Shown here: one piece after another, positions 26,151 through 34,646 of the stretch
Numbering within the stretch: position 1 is the stretch's first letter
How the letters are laid out: each line of letters opens with the position of its first letter
Assembly (NCBI GenBank): GCA_944389865.1
Contig: CALXNX010000024.1
Span: 1 to 34,646, forward strand
Reading direction: 5' to 3'
Source: an uncultured Succinivibrionaceae bacterium
GTDB lineage: Bacteria > Pseudomonadota > Gammaproteobacteria > Enterobacterales > Succinivibrionaceae
DNA length: 34,646 bases
Notes under the pieces: model-generated
What the model was told of the DNA's origin: nothing
Seen by the model: only the letters and a program-made list of their open reading frames with translations
Database searches by the model: none
Position numbers and translations under genes: made by a program

Positions 26151-27206
26151 TTACTTCATGTTGTCATGCACGGTCTGATAGAGGTTCGGGCTCCACACTT
26201 CGGTGAACTCAGGAAGCTGATAGAACTTAGCGGCAGCTTCACGCAGCTGAGCCTTGAACTCGTCAGACGGCTCGGTGATAGTTACGCCTTCATCAGCAAA
26301 CTTCTTGAGCAGTTCCTGCTCCACCTGCTCCTGGATCTGATTCTGGTATACGGCAGCCTCGTCGCAGGTCTCCTTTAAGAGTTTCTGCTGATCCGGGGTG
26401 AGGGAGTTCCAGAAGTCCACGCCTACAACTAAGTTGGTGACGTTGTAAACGTGGCCGTCTAAGAGCAGATACTTGGCCACTTCCTGGAACTTGCCGTTAT
26501 AGAGCACAGCCAGCGGGTTTTCCACACCGTCGATGGTGCCCTGCTGAATGGAGGTGTAAACCTCGCCTAAGGCCATCGGGGTAGGGGTGGCGCCTAAGAC
26601 TTCAAAGCCCTTAACCTGAATCTGATTGGTCGGTACGCGCACCTTGAGGCCGGCAAAGTCCTCAAGCTTGGTGACCGGCTTGGTGGTCAGAGTGTGGCGG
26701 GCACCGTAGCGCCAGTCGGTAGAAACGATATGAATGTGGGCGACTTCTTCCAGCTTCTTAGCCTGCTCCTGATACCACGGGCTGGCGTTTAACTTGAAGG
26801 CCTGCTCCCAGGAATCGAATAAGAACGGGCCGAACACAATGCCCATATCCGGCACGCCGCGATCTGCGTAGAAGGCGCCGTCAGTTAAGGTGCAGACCGG
26901 CTCGCCGGCGACCATCTGATCCATGATGTCGTCCTTAGAGCCTAACTGCGAGGACGGATAGAGCTCAATCTTCATGGTGCCGCCGGACTTCTGCTCTAAG
27001 AGCTCCTGCCACTTCTGGCAGCCCAAGTCAAAAGGCTCTCCAGGGTGGTTTTCGTAGCCGACGCGCAGCACGATAGGCTCGGCAGCAGTGTCAGCAGAAG
27101 CGGTGGAAGCGGTGGAAGAAGAAGCGGAGCTGGAGCTCTCGCCGCCGCAGCCGGCTAAAGTGAAGGCAAAGGCAGCAGCTAAGACAGTTAAAGTTTTCTT
27201 ATACAT
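26151..27206 (-). CDS. dctP: TRAP substrate-binding protein DctP (lipoprotein form)
   Basis: The 351-residue DctP-family protein binds the substrate outside the inner membrane and delivers it to DctQM. It has a lipoprotein signal with lipobox LAGC (Cys20) followed by a Ser/Ala/Thr-rich linker to about 43, then the mature domain. Family features are GSKDDIMDQM (about 88-97), the Arg-containing RVPTNQIQVKGFEVLGATPTPM segment whose Arg usually pairs with the ligand carboxylate, and QQGTIDGVENPL. This implies a carboxylate ligand. The start ATG 27206 has only a weak GGGG ribosome site twelve bases upstream. A sigma-54 promoter and paired upstream repeats precede it. Confidence 0.95.
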   Translation of the reverse strand: MYKKTLTVLAAAFAFTLAGCGGESSSSASSSTASTASADTAAEPIVLRVGYENHPGEPFDLGCQKWQELLEQKSGGTMKIELYPSSQLGSKDDIMDQMVAGEPVCTLTDGAFYADRGVPDMGIVFGPFLFDSWEQAFKLNASPWYQEQAKKLEEVAHIHIVSTDWRYGARHTLTTKPVTKLEDFAGLKVRVPTNQIQVKGFEVLGATPTPMALGEVYTSIQQGTIDGVENPLAVLYNGKFQEVAKYLLLDGHVYNVTNLVVGVDFWNSLTPDQQKLLKETCDEAAVYQNQIQEQVEQELLKKFADEGVTITEPSDEFKAQLREAAAKFYQLPEFTEVWSPNLYQTVHDNMK

Positions 27207-27249
27207 AGCGTTCGTGTTCCCCTAAAAAGTAACAAACTGACCTTAATAA

Positions 27250-27266
27250 AGCAATGACTGTGCCAA
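27250..27266 (-). promoter_or_regulatory. Sigma-54 promoter of the dctPQM-dehydrogenase operon
   Basis: On the minus strand TTGGCAC-AGTCA-TTGCT matches the -24/-12 consensus with ten bases between GG and GC. Predicted start of transcription is near 27239, about 33 bases before dctP. The activator gene with an AAA+ sigma-54 domain is the next gene upstream. Confidence 0.9.
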
Positions 27267-27330
27267 TATGCAAAGACAAAGTTAAACGCCTGATATTAAG
27301 GCAAATGTGTGATATATCCGATTTTTACTC

Positions 27331-27347
27331 TGTTTCAAATTGAAAAG
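27331..27347. promoter_or_regulatory. Upstream activator site 1
   Basis: TGTTTCA-AAT-TGAAAAG is a 17-base inverted repeat of the form TGTTTCA-N3-TGAAACA with two mismatches. It is about 65 bases upstream of the -24 element of dctP, a typical enhancer distance. It is also framed by TATATCCG (27313-27320) and CGGATATA (27354-27361), an 8-bp inverted repeat. Confidence 0.6.
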
Positions 27348-27374
27348 GTAATGCGGATATACCGTTTTTCATTA

Positions 27375-27391
27375 TGTTTAAAAATGAAACA
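27375..27391. promoter_or_regulatory. Upstream activator site 2
   Basis: TGTTTAA-AAA-TGAAACA is the second copy of the 17-base inverted repeat, with one mismatch. It starts 44 bases from site 1, about four helical turns, so two activator dimers could lie on the same face of the DNA. Confidence 0.6.
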
Positions 27392-27523
27392 GTAAAAATT
27401 GGGCTGGATCACAAAACGCATTTTTGTATGTGGCAGAACGTGCTCTGCTGCCTGGTTTGCGCTCAAAATGAGCACAGGTGCACGAAAAGGCGGCAGCAGA
27501 AATTACGAGTCTGGGATATCAGG

Positions 27524-29359
<1,836 letters not shown>

Positions 29360-29438
29360 GATTGATAATTGTAATGTAAAAAGCTGGCAAATCTTAAGAT
29401 CGAGCAGGGCGGCGGCCCCATGCAGCTGCCAATTCAAG

Positions 29439-29444
29439 TATAAT
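29439..29444 (+). promoter_or_regulatory. -10 box of rnr
   Basis: A perfect TATAAT lies 95 bases before the rnr start codon. The -35 region is poor, so strength or regulation cannot be judged. Confidence 0.4.
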
Positions 29445-29539
29445 CTTCCTACATTAAGTATTTTTCGATCGAAACTGCAGATTACCGGCATCAGACTGCC
29501 TGCAAAGCTCAGCCCTGATGCTGTCCTTAAGGAGAGTTC

Positions 29540-32425
29540 ATGTCCACACAAAATGCTAAGGTTGAAAATGCCTTACTGGCGCGGGTGCTGGCTGATCCCC
29601 ACGCACCGCAGGGAGACGTGACCGCCGATCTCAAAACCGCTTTATACGCGGCCGCCTGCCTCAGCCCTTTAAACAGTGATCCCCAGCGCGATTTTAAGTC
29701 CGGCAAGCTCAAAGAGCGGCTCAAATTTGCTGCGGGCTTCGAGCTGCCGCGCGGTCAGCGCCTCAGTCTGGCCCAGTGCCGCAAATACCTCGACGAGCTG
29801 GTCGCTGAAGGCGCTTTAGTGCAGGTCGGTACCGATTATATGCGCGCGGCCGACGCCAAGCCCATGGTCTTAGAGGTCAAGTGCCGGCGCGAAAAACTTT
29901 ATGACGACTTCTATAATCTAACGTTGTACGTGACGGCCGGCAATGAGGAGTATGAGCTCTCGCGCCCCTCGGACCTTCTGATCCTGCCGGGCGATCAAGC
30001 GTCTGTGATTTTAAGCCGCGATAAGCATTTAGCCTGCGTGCAGGACATCGTCAAAGCGCGCCGCTGTCTTTTAGGCACTATTGCTTCGGGCAAAACGCCG
30101 CGCCTGCTGCCGCAGGATCCGACTTTAGGCGGCAATGATTTTGTGTTCTCGCCTGACTCTTTGGGCGATGCCAAGCCCGGCAATACCGTAATTGCGGAAA
30201 TTGTCAGCCGCAGCTCTGACGGCAGATGCGCGGTGCGGGTGCGCGAGGTCATTCATGGTCTGGGCAGGCTCAGCTATGTCATCACCAAGGCGGTAGTCAA
30301 TAATAATATCCCCAGTGTCTGGCCGCACAATATGCAGCGCGCCTTAGCCCGCATCCCGGATAAGGTAGGTCCTGAGGATATTAAGGGGCGTAAAGATCTC
30401 CGTGATCTGCCCTTAGTCACTATCGACGGTGAGGATGCCCGCGACTTTGATGATGCAGTGTACGCGGTCAAAGAGGGCGCGAATTTCCGCCTTTACGTCG
30501 CCATTGCCGACGTCTCTTATTACGTGCGTACCGGCACGGTGCTCGATCGCGAGGCAGTGCAGCGCTGCAACAGCGTCTATTTCCCCAATTACGTCATTCC
30601 GATGCTGCCGGAGAAGTTGTCAAACGGCATCTGTTCTTTAAATCCCTCAGTAGATCGTCTGTGCATGGTCTGCGAGATGGAAATTGACCGTAAGGGCCGC
30701 ACTACGGCCTATAAGTTCTATCCGGCCGTGATGAACTCGCATGCCCGCCTCACCTATACCGAGGCCTGGCAGATGATCACGGAAGGCACCACCAATATCC
30801 CTGAGCATCAGGCGGTGATTGAGGATGTCAAAACTCTGCATGAACTCTATCAGATTTTGGCCAAAGCCCGCGATCTGCGCGGCGGCTTTGCGGTGGAGTC
30901 GGAAGAGGTCAACTTCGTCTTTAATGAAAATTTAAAGATTGTAGGTCTCACCCCGGTGGTGCGCAATGACGCGCATAAGCTGATTGAAGAGTGCATGATT
31001 GCCGCCAACGTTGCGGCAGCCTCCTTTATCGCTGAAAACAAAGCGCAGACCCTTTACCGCGTGCACGCCAAACCGATGCCTGAAAAATTGGCCTCGCTGC
31101 GCGCCAGCCTGGTGCGCTTCGGCTTGAGCCTGCCGGGGGCGGATAATCCCAGTCCGCAGGATTACAACACTTTCTGTCATGCCATTGAAAAACGGCAGGA
31201 CGCGCCGCTGCTCGGACAGCTGTTGCTGCGCTCCATGAGCAAAGCGGAATATTCTCCCCAAAATATCGGGCATTTTGGTCTGGCGCTTTCCACCTACGCG
31301 CATTTTACCTCGCCGATTCGCCGCTACGCTGATCTGCAGCTCCATCGCTCAATTAAGTTCCTGCTGGAGCACGGCAATAAGGATGCGCGCGCCAAATTGG
31401 GAGCCCGCTCTTATAACAAAACCGAACTGATGTCCTTAGGCGAGCGCTGCACCGAGCGCGAGATTGCAGCCGATCATGCCGAGTTTGACGTAGATAATGA
31501 GCTTAAATGCATCTTAGTGTCACGCTATGTGGGCAAGGTAGTCGACGGCACAGTGAGCGCTGTGACCTCCTTCGGCGCTTTCATCCATTTAGATGACTTC
31601 ATGGTGGACGGGCTTCTCTTTATCGGCAACATCAGCGACGAGTATGTGTCCTATAACGAGCGTACACAGTCATTAATGGGCGGCGGGGTGGAGATCCGCA
31701 TGGGCGATAAGCTCAAGGTACAGATTGGCTCAGTCAATCCCGCAGAGCGCAAGATTGACCTGCTGCTGCCGGAAATTAAGAGGAGTCGGCAGGGTGAGAC
31801 TCAGCCGCTGCAGAGCGATGTCACGCGCGCTGATCTTATCAAGGAGCAGCAGGGCGCGCCGGATGTGCGCGGGGAGACTGATCGGCTGTTAAATTCGCTG
31901 TCCGATCTTATAAGCAACGATCCGGCTCCAAAGCAGGAGGCCAATCAGGCGGCGCTTGCTGAGGCCAAAAAGCAGGTACAGGCCGAAAAGCCCGCGGAGA
32001 AAAAGCCGCGGCGTAAAAAGACTGCAGCTGCAGTTGATAAGACTTCGGAGCCTGCTGAGGCTGCGGAATCTGCAGCAGAGCCTGCAGTGGAAGCAGCTCC
32101 ACAGCCTAAGGTGAAGAGTGCTAAATCTGCCTTAAAACAAATGATGAAGCAGGCAGGGCGCAGCGCGGTGAAGCTTGCAGCCAAGGCCGGTCTTGTCAGC
32201 AGGGAAAAGGCTGGCCTGACTCCTGCAGAAGAAGCCAAGCCTGCAGCAGAGACGGTGCAGGAAACTCTGCGGCTGCTCGATCGGCCTTTGACCTTAGGGG
32301 ATTTAATCCGTCTTGGTCTTACCCGCTACGATCCGTCTTTAGAGCCTGAAGGGGCGACTAAGGGGAAGAAGCGCAAGGGCAAGAAAAAGAACAAGAAAAA
32401 GAAGGATAAGAAAAATGGCAAATAA
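29540..32425 (+). CDS. rnr: Ribonuclease R with long basic C-terminal tail
   Basis: RNase R is a processive 3'-5' exoribonuclease that degrades structured RNA. Order: helix-turn-helix-like N-terminus (about 1-110), cold-shock domains (about 110-270), RNB catalytic domain (about 285-620; VTIDGEDARDFDDAV with Mg-binding Asp residues near 296-305, and TSPIRRYADLQLHR), S1 domain (about 655-745; GTVSAVTSFGAFIHL). The remaining 210 residues are Ala/Glu/Lys-rich and end in about 20 mostly Lys residues. At 961 residues it is some 150 longer than E. coli RNase R. AAGGAGA precedes ATG 29540. The last 11 bases overlap the rlmB start, so the two are coupled. Confidence 0.97.
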   Translation: MSTQNAKVENALLARVLADPHAPQGDVTADLKTALYAAACLSPLNSDPQRDFKSGKLKERLKFAAGFELPRGQRLSLAQCRKYLDELVAEGALVQVGTDYMRAADAKPMVLEVKCRREKLYDDFYNLTLYVTAGNEEYELSRPSDLLILPGDQASVILSRDKHLACVQDIVKARRCLLGTIASGKTPRLLPQDPTLGGNDFVFSPDSLGDAKPGNTVIAEIVSRSSDGRCAVRVREVIHGLGRLSYVITKAVVNNNIPSVWPHNMQRALARIPDKVGPEDIKGRKDLRDLPLVTIDGEDARDFDDAVYAVKEGANFRLYVAIADVSYYVRTGTVLDREAVQRCNSVYFPNYVIPMLPEKLSNGICSLNPSVDRLCMVCEMEIDRKGRTTAYKFYPAVMNSHARLTYTEAWQMITEGTTNIPEHQAVIEDVKTLHELYQILAKARDLRGGFAVESEEVNFVFNENLKIVGLTPVVRNDAHKLIEECMIAANVAAASFIAENKAQTLYRVHAKPMPEKLASLRASLVRFGLSLPGADNPSPQDYNTFCHAIEKRQDAPLLGQLLLRSMSKAEYSPQNIGHFGLALSTYAHFTSPIRRYADLQLHRSIKFLLEHGNKDARAKLGARSYNKTELMSLGERCTEREIAADHAEFDVDNELKCILVSRYVGKVVDGTVSAVTSFGAFIHLDDFMVDGLLFIGNISDEYVSYNERTQSLMGGGVEIRMGDKLKVQIGSVNPAERKIDLLLPEIKRSRQGETQPLQSDVTRADLIKEQQGAPDVRGETDRLLNSLSDLISNDPAPKQEANQAALAEAKKQVQAEKPAEKKPRRKKTAAAVDKTSEPAEAAESAAEPAVEAAPQPKVKSAKSALKQMMKQAGRSAVKLAAKAGLVSREKAGLTPAEEAKPAAETVQETLRLLDRPLTLGDLIRLGLTRYDPSLEPEGATKGKKRKGKKKNKKKKDKKNGK

Positions 32426-33179
32426 AGCGCAGAACCGCGAACTCATTTACGGCATCAACGCTGTTGAAACTGCCTTAGAGCAAAGTCCCGAGACCATCTT
32501 AAGCGCCTGGATGGTCAAGGGCCGCGAGGATGACAAACGCATGGCGCGCATACTGAGCGGCCTGATGTCCGTCGGCGTTAAGGTGCAGTACGCCCAGCGC
32601 CATTTTCTCGATGAAAAGACTGAGAACGGCGTGCATCAGGGCATTGTGCTGGAAGTTAAAGCCAGGCCGCCCAGGAATGAGCGCGACTTGGAAGATCTGC
32701 TTGATAATTTGGATCCCTCAGACAAGCCGCTGTTTTTAATCCTGGATGGAGTGACTGATCCGCATAATTTGGGGGCCTGCATGCGCTCGGCTTGGGCTGC
32801 GGGCGCTTTAGGCGTCATTATCCCTAAAGATAAGTCAGCTCCGCTCAACCCTGCTGCCCGCAAGGCGGCTTCAGGGGCCGCTGAGAGCCTGCCGCTCTTT
32901 GCAGTCACTAATCTCGCGCGGGTGCTGGATCTGCTGTCCGACAAGGAATTTACCATTGTGGGCCTTGCCGGAGAGGCTGAGCAGAGCTTATACGATTTAA
33001 AGCTTACCGGTCCTGTCGCCTTAGTAATGGGTTCAGAGGAAAGCGGCATGCGCCGCTTAACGCGGGAGAAGTGCACGTCTCTTGCCAAGATCCCGATGGC
33101 TCCCGGGGTGGAGTCGCTTAACGTCTCAGTAGCAGCCGGCGTGAGCCTGTTTGAAGCTGTACGTCAGCGGCTGCTTTAA
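32415..33179 (+). CDS. rlmB: 23S rRNA (guanosine-2'-O)-methyltransferase RlmB
   Basis: This 254-residue SPOUT-class enzyme methylates G2251 in 23S rRNA (E. coli numbering). It has an N-terminal substrate-binding domain (about 1-75; YGINAVETAL) and the SpoU/TrmH knot motifs: DGVTDPHNLGACMRSA (motif 1), VMGSEESGMRRL (motif 2) and IPMAPGVESLNVSVAAGVSLFE (motif 3). Length is normal. ATG 32415 lies inside the Lys-rich end of rnr, whose AAGGAT serves as ribosome site. The rnr-rlmB order is typical for gammaproteobacteria. Confidence 0.97.
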   Translation: MANKAQNRELIYGINAVETALEQSPETILSAWMVKGREDDKRMARILSGLMSVGVKVQYAQRHFLDEKTENGVHQGIVLEVKARPPRNERDLEDLLDNLDPSDKPLFLILDGVTDPHNLGACMRSAWAAGALGVIIPKDKSAPLNPAARKAASGAAESLPLFAVTNLARVLDLLSDKEFTIVGLAGEAEQSLYDLKLTGPVALVMGSEESGMRRLTREKCTSLAKIPMAPGVESLNVSVAAGVSLFEAVRQRLL

Positions 33180-33235
33180 CCCTCCTTTTGGGCTGCCTCG
33201 ATGCCGCGTGGGGCGCATAAATTTGCGCTTTGCTC

Positions 33236-33263
33236 TTGCAATCGAGGCGGAAATGCTTATAAT
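33236..33263 (+). promoter_or_regulatory. Sigma-70 promoter of the S6-S18-L9 operon
   Basis: TTGCAA (33236-33241), 16 bases, perfect TATAAT (33258-33263). Transcription should begin near 33270, giving a leader of about 100 bases before rpsF. Confidence 0.85.
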
Positions 33264-33318
33264 ACGCCCGACTCAGTAACGCAGGTAAATATCTATTTTC
33301 CGCGTAAGCTTCCTTGTC

Positions 33319-33358
33319 TTGAAATTTTACTGGGGTTTTAAGACTTTTAACCGTAAGG
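33319..33358 (+). promoter_or_regulatory. Candidate S6:S18 mRNA leader element
   Basis: In the rpsF leader, GTCTTGAAA (about 33317-33325) can pair with TTTTAAGAC (about 33337-33345; one G-U pair), followed by ACCGTAAGGGG just before the start codon. Known leaders of rpsF in many bacteria bind the S6:S18 pair through a CCG-containing hairpin. The position and the CCG fit, but I cannot confirm the exact fold. Confidence 0.3.
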
Positions 33359-33370
33359 GGCATTTATTTC

Positions 33371-33805
33371 ATGCGTCACTACGAAATCGTATTCCTGGTG
33401 CATCCTGATCAGTCCGATCAGGTTCCGGGCATGATCGAGCGCTACAAGAGCGAGATCGAAAAATCCGGCGGTAAGATCCACCGCTTAGAGGACTGGGGCC
33501 GCCGTCAGCTGGCTTATCCTATTGAGAAGATTCACAAGGCTCACTACGTTTTAATGAACGTTGAGGCTGAGCAGGAAGTGATCGACAGCATTGAGAACAA
33601 TTTCCGCTTTAACGATGCCGTGATCCGCAACTTAATCCTGCGTACCAATGGTCCGGTCACTGAGCAGTCTCCGATGCTGAAGGCTAGAGAAGAGCGCCGC
33701 GCCCGTGATGAGGAAGGCGGTGAGCGCCGTCAGCGTTCCAAGTCTGATATTGACATTCCGGCTGCTGAGCCTGCTCAGGCTGAAGAAGCTCCGGCTGCTG
33801 AATAA
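33371..33805 (+). CDS. rpsF: 30S ribosomal protein S6
   Basis: The 144-residue protein binds S18 and 16S rRNA in the platform of the small subunit. The start [19 protein letters not shown] and [29 protein letters not shown] are near-universal in gammaproteobacterial S6. The C-terminus is an acidic Ala/Glu-rich tail ([11 protein letters not shown]), as in E. coli, where Glu residues are added by RimK. GTAAGGGG precedes ATG 33371. First gene of the operon. Confidence 0.98.
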   Translation: MRHYEIVFLVHPDQSDQVPGMIERYKSEIEKSGGKIHRLEDWGRRQLAYPIEKIHKAHYVLMNVEAEQEVIDSIENNFRFNDAVIRNLILRTNGPVTEQSPMLKAREERRARDEEGGERRQRSKSDIDIPAAEPAQAEEAPAAE

Positions 33806-33819
33806 GGGAGAGCACCAAC

Positions 33820-34050
33820 ATGGCACGTTATTATCATCGCCGTAAGTTCTGCCGCTTCACCGCAGAGGGCGTGACTGAGATCGACTACAAGGATGTAAAC
33901 TTATTAAAGAACTACATCACTGAGTCAGGTAAGATTGTTCCGAGCCGCATTACCGGTACCAGCGCTAAGTATCAGCGTCAGCTCGCCACCGCTATCAAGC
34001 GTGCGCGCTTCTTAGCTCTTCTGCCTTACACCGATTTACATAGCCGTTAA
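33820..34050 (+). CDS. rpsR: 30S ribosomal protein S18
   Basis: The 76-residue S18 has the basic start [13 protein letters not shown] and the conserved [29 protein letters not shown]. It lies 14 bases after rpsF with GGGAGAG as ribosome site. The priB gene, which lies between rpsF and rpsR in Enterobacteria, is absent. Confidence 0.98.
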   Translation: MARYYHRRKFCRFTAEGVTEIDYKDVNLLKNYITESGKIVPSRITGTSAKYQRQLATAIKRARFLALLPYTDLHSR

Positions 34051-34078
34051 TCTGCACGGACTATAGGAAGGAATTTCA

Positions 34079-34528
34079 ATGGAAGTTATTCTGTTAGATA
34101 AGATCGGCCACTTGGGCGGTCTGGGTGACAAGGTTAAGGTGCGCAACGGCTATGCTCGCAACTACCTGTTACCGCAAAAGAAAGCCGTTATGGCTACCAA
34201 GGAAAACTTAGCTAAGTTTGAAGAGCAGCGCGCTCAGCTGGAGGCCAAGATTGCCGCCGAGCTGCAGACCGCTCAGGAAAGAGCTGCCGCCTTAGAGCAG
34301 CTGGCCACTGTGACCATCACTGCAAAGGCCGGCGATGAGGGCAAGCTGTTCGGCTCTGTGGGTACTCGCGATATTTCCGAGGCCTTAACTGCAGCCGGCT
34401 GCGAAGTGCACAAGTCTGAAGTCCGCCTGCCTGAGGGTGTTCTGCGCTCTGTGGGTGAGTACGACATCACTCTGCAGCTGCACCCGGATGTTAAGTCCGT
34501 CATCAAGGTTGTGATCGCAGCTGAATAA
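34079..34528 (+). CDS. rplI: 50S ribosomal protein L9
   Basis: The 149-residue L9 has the N-terminal rRNA-binding domain ([31 protein letters not shown], about 2-32), a long connecting helix (about 41-75), and a C-terminal domain ([14 protein letters not shown]). AGGAAGGAA precedes ATG 34079 at good spacing. It is the last gene of the S6-S18-L9 operon and is followed by a strong terminator. Confidence 0.98.
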   Translation: MEVILLDKIGHLGGLGDKVKVRNGYARNYLLPQKKAVMATKENLAKFEEQRAQLEAKIAAELQTAQERAAALEQLATVTITAKAGDEGKLFGSVGTRDISEALTAAGCEVHKSEVRLPEGVLRSVGEYDITLQLHPDVKSVIKVVIAAE

Positions 34529-34569
34529 GCGTAATTGACTCACACCTTCTTGCTGAGATAAATTAAGAA

Positions 34570-34603
34570 GGGGGTGACTAAAAAGGGTCACCCCCGATTT
34601 TTT
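34570..34603 (+). terminator. Rho-independent terminator of the S6-S18-L9 operon
   Basis: GGGGGTGAC (34570-34578) pairs perfectly with GTCACCCCC (34587-34595) around an eight-base loop, followed by GA and six T. It lies 42 bases after rplI. The last 43 bases of the window show nothing further. Confidence 0.95.
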
Positions 34604-34646
34604 GCCCGGAAAACGGTAAAATTTGCAAAACATCATATTTTTGCAA

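Noticed and set aside
27307..27320. CRP half-site TGTGATATATC upstream of dctP
   Set aside because: Only one half matches; the right half lacks TCACA. The stretch is better explained as part of the TATATCCG/CGGATATA dyad.
29360..29551. 64-residue N-terminal extension of the PrpR-type regulator
   Set aside because: It overlaps the rnr promoter and start codon, and the family N-terminus begins at ATG 29359.

Overview
The window looks like a chromosomal segment of a motile, Gram-negative gammaproteobacterium. The evidence is a gamma-type block rnr-rlmB-rpsF-rpsR-rplI, a P-protein PheA, a dual-domain FlgJ with its own muramidase, and a polar-type flagellar hierarchy with a FlrA/FleQ regulator, sigma-54 promoters and a sigma-28 promoter. 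TRAP transport, a KDPG aldolase carrying an extra C-terminal domain and a membrane/cytidylate-kinase-like fusion have a gut-anaerobe flavour. A member of Aeromonadales/Succinivibrionaceae is my guess, but only a guess. No phage, insertion sequence or CRISPR array was seen.

Layout. 1-190: end of a tRNA cluster (Asp, partial, then Thr) with a small terminator. 314-3402: a DMT-family exporter, then leftward pheA and a BI-1/YccA-like membrane protein. 3710-5714: rightward kdgK and an eda-type aldolase, the lower part of 2-keto-3-deoxygluconate catabolism. 5840-8012: an unusual membrane/kinase-like fusion and ung. 8091-13584: a leftward operon flrA-pseB-pseC-pseF-pseG, coupling the flagellar master activator to synthesis of pseudaminic acid, the sugar put on flagellin. 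pseH and pseI are not in the window.

13724-21332: rightward flagellar genes. flgJKL follows a near-consensus sigma-54 promoter. A 101-residue unrecognised protein has its own sigma-54 promoter. flaG has a sigma-28 promoter and fliS a sigma-70 promoter. A leftward MATE exporter interrupts the run, and a perfect CRP-type palindrome lies between it and flaG. 21351-23060: an orphan RelB/DinJ-like antitoxin and a DjlA-like membrane co-chaperone flanked by two hairpin-rich intergenic segments.

23111-29359: a leftward catabolic module: zinc alcohol dehydrogenase (LgoD-like), TRAP transporter dctP-dctQ-dctM and a PrpR-type sigma-54 activator. The control region before dctP has a near-perfect -24/-12 promoter and two 17-bp inverted repeats of matching design 44 bp apart, the expected layout for the activator encoded next door. 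29540-34603: RNase R with a long basic tail, 23S rRNA methyltransferase RlmB, and ribosomal proteins S6, S18 and L9, ending in a strong terminator.

The most notable items are the intact TRAP control region, the sigma-54-driven small flagellar-locus protein, the flrA-pse operon, the two domain fusions and the structured intergenic DNA around the DjlA-like gene.
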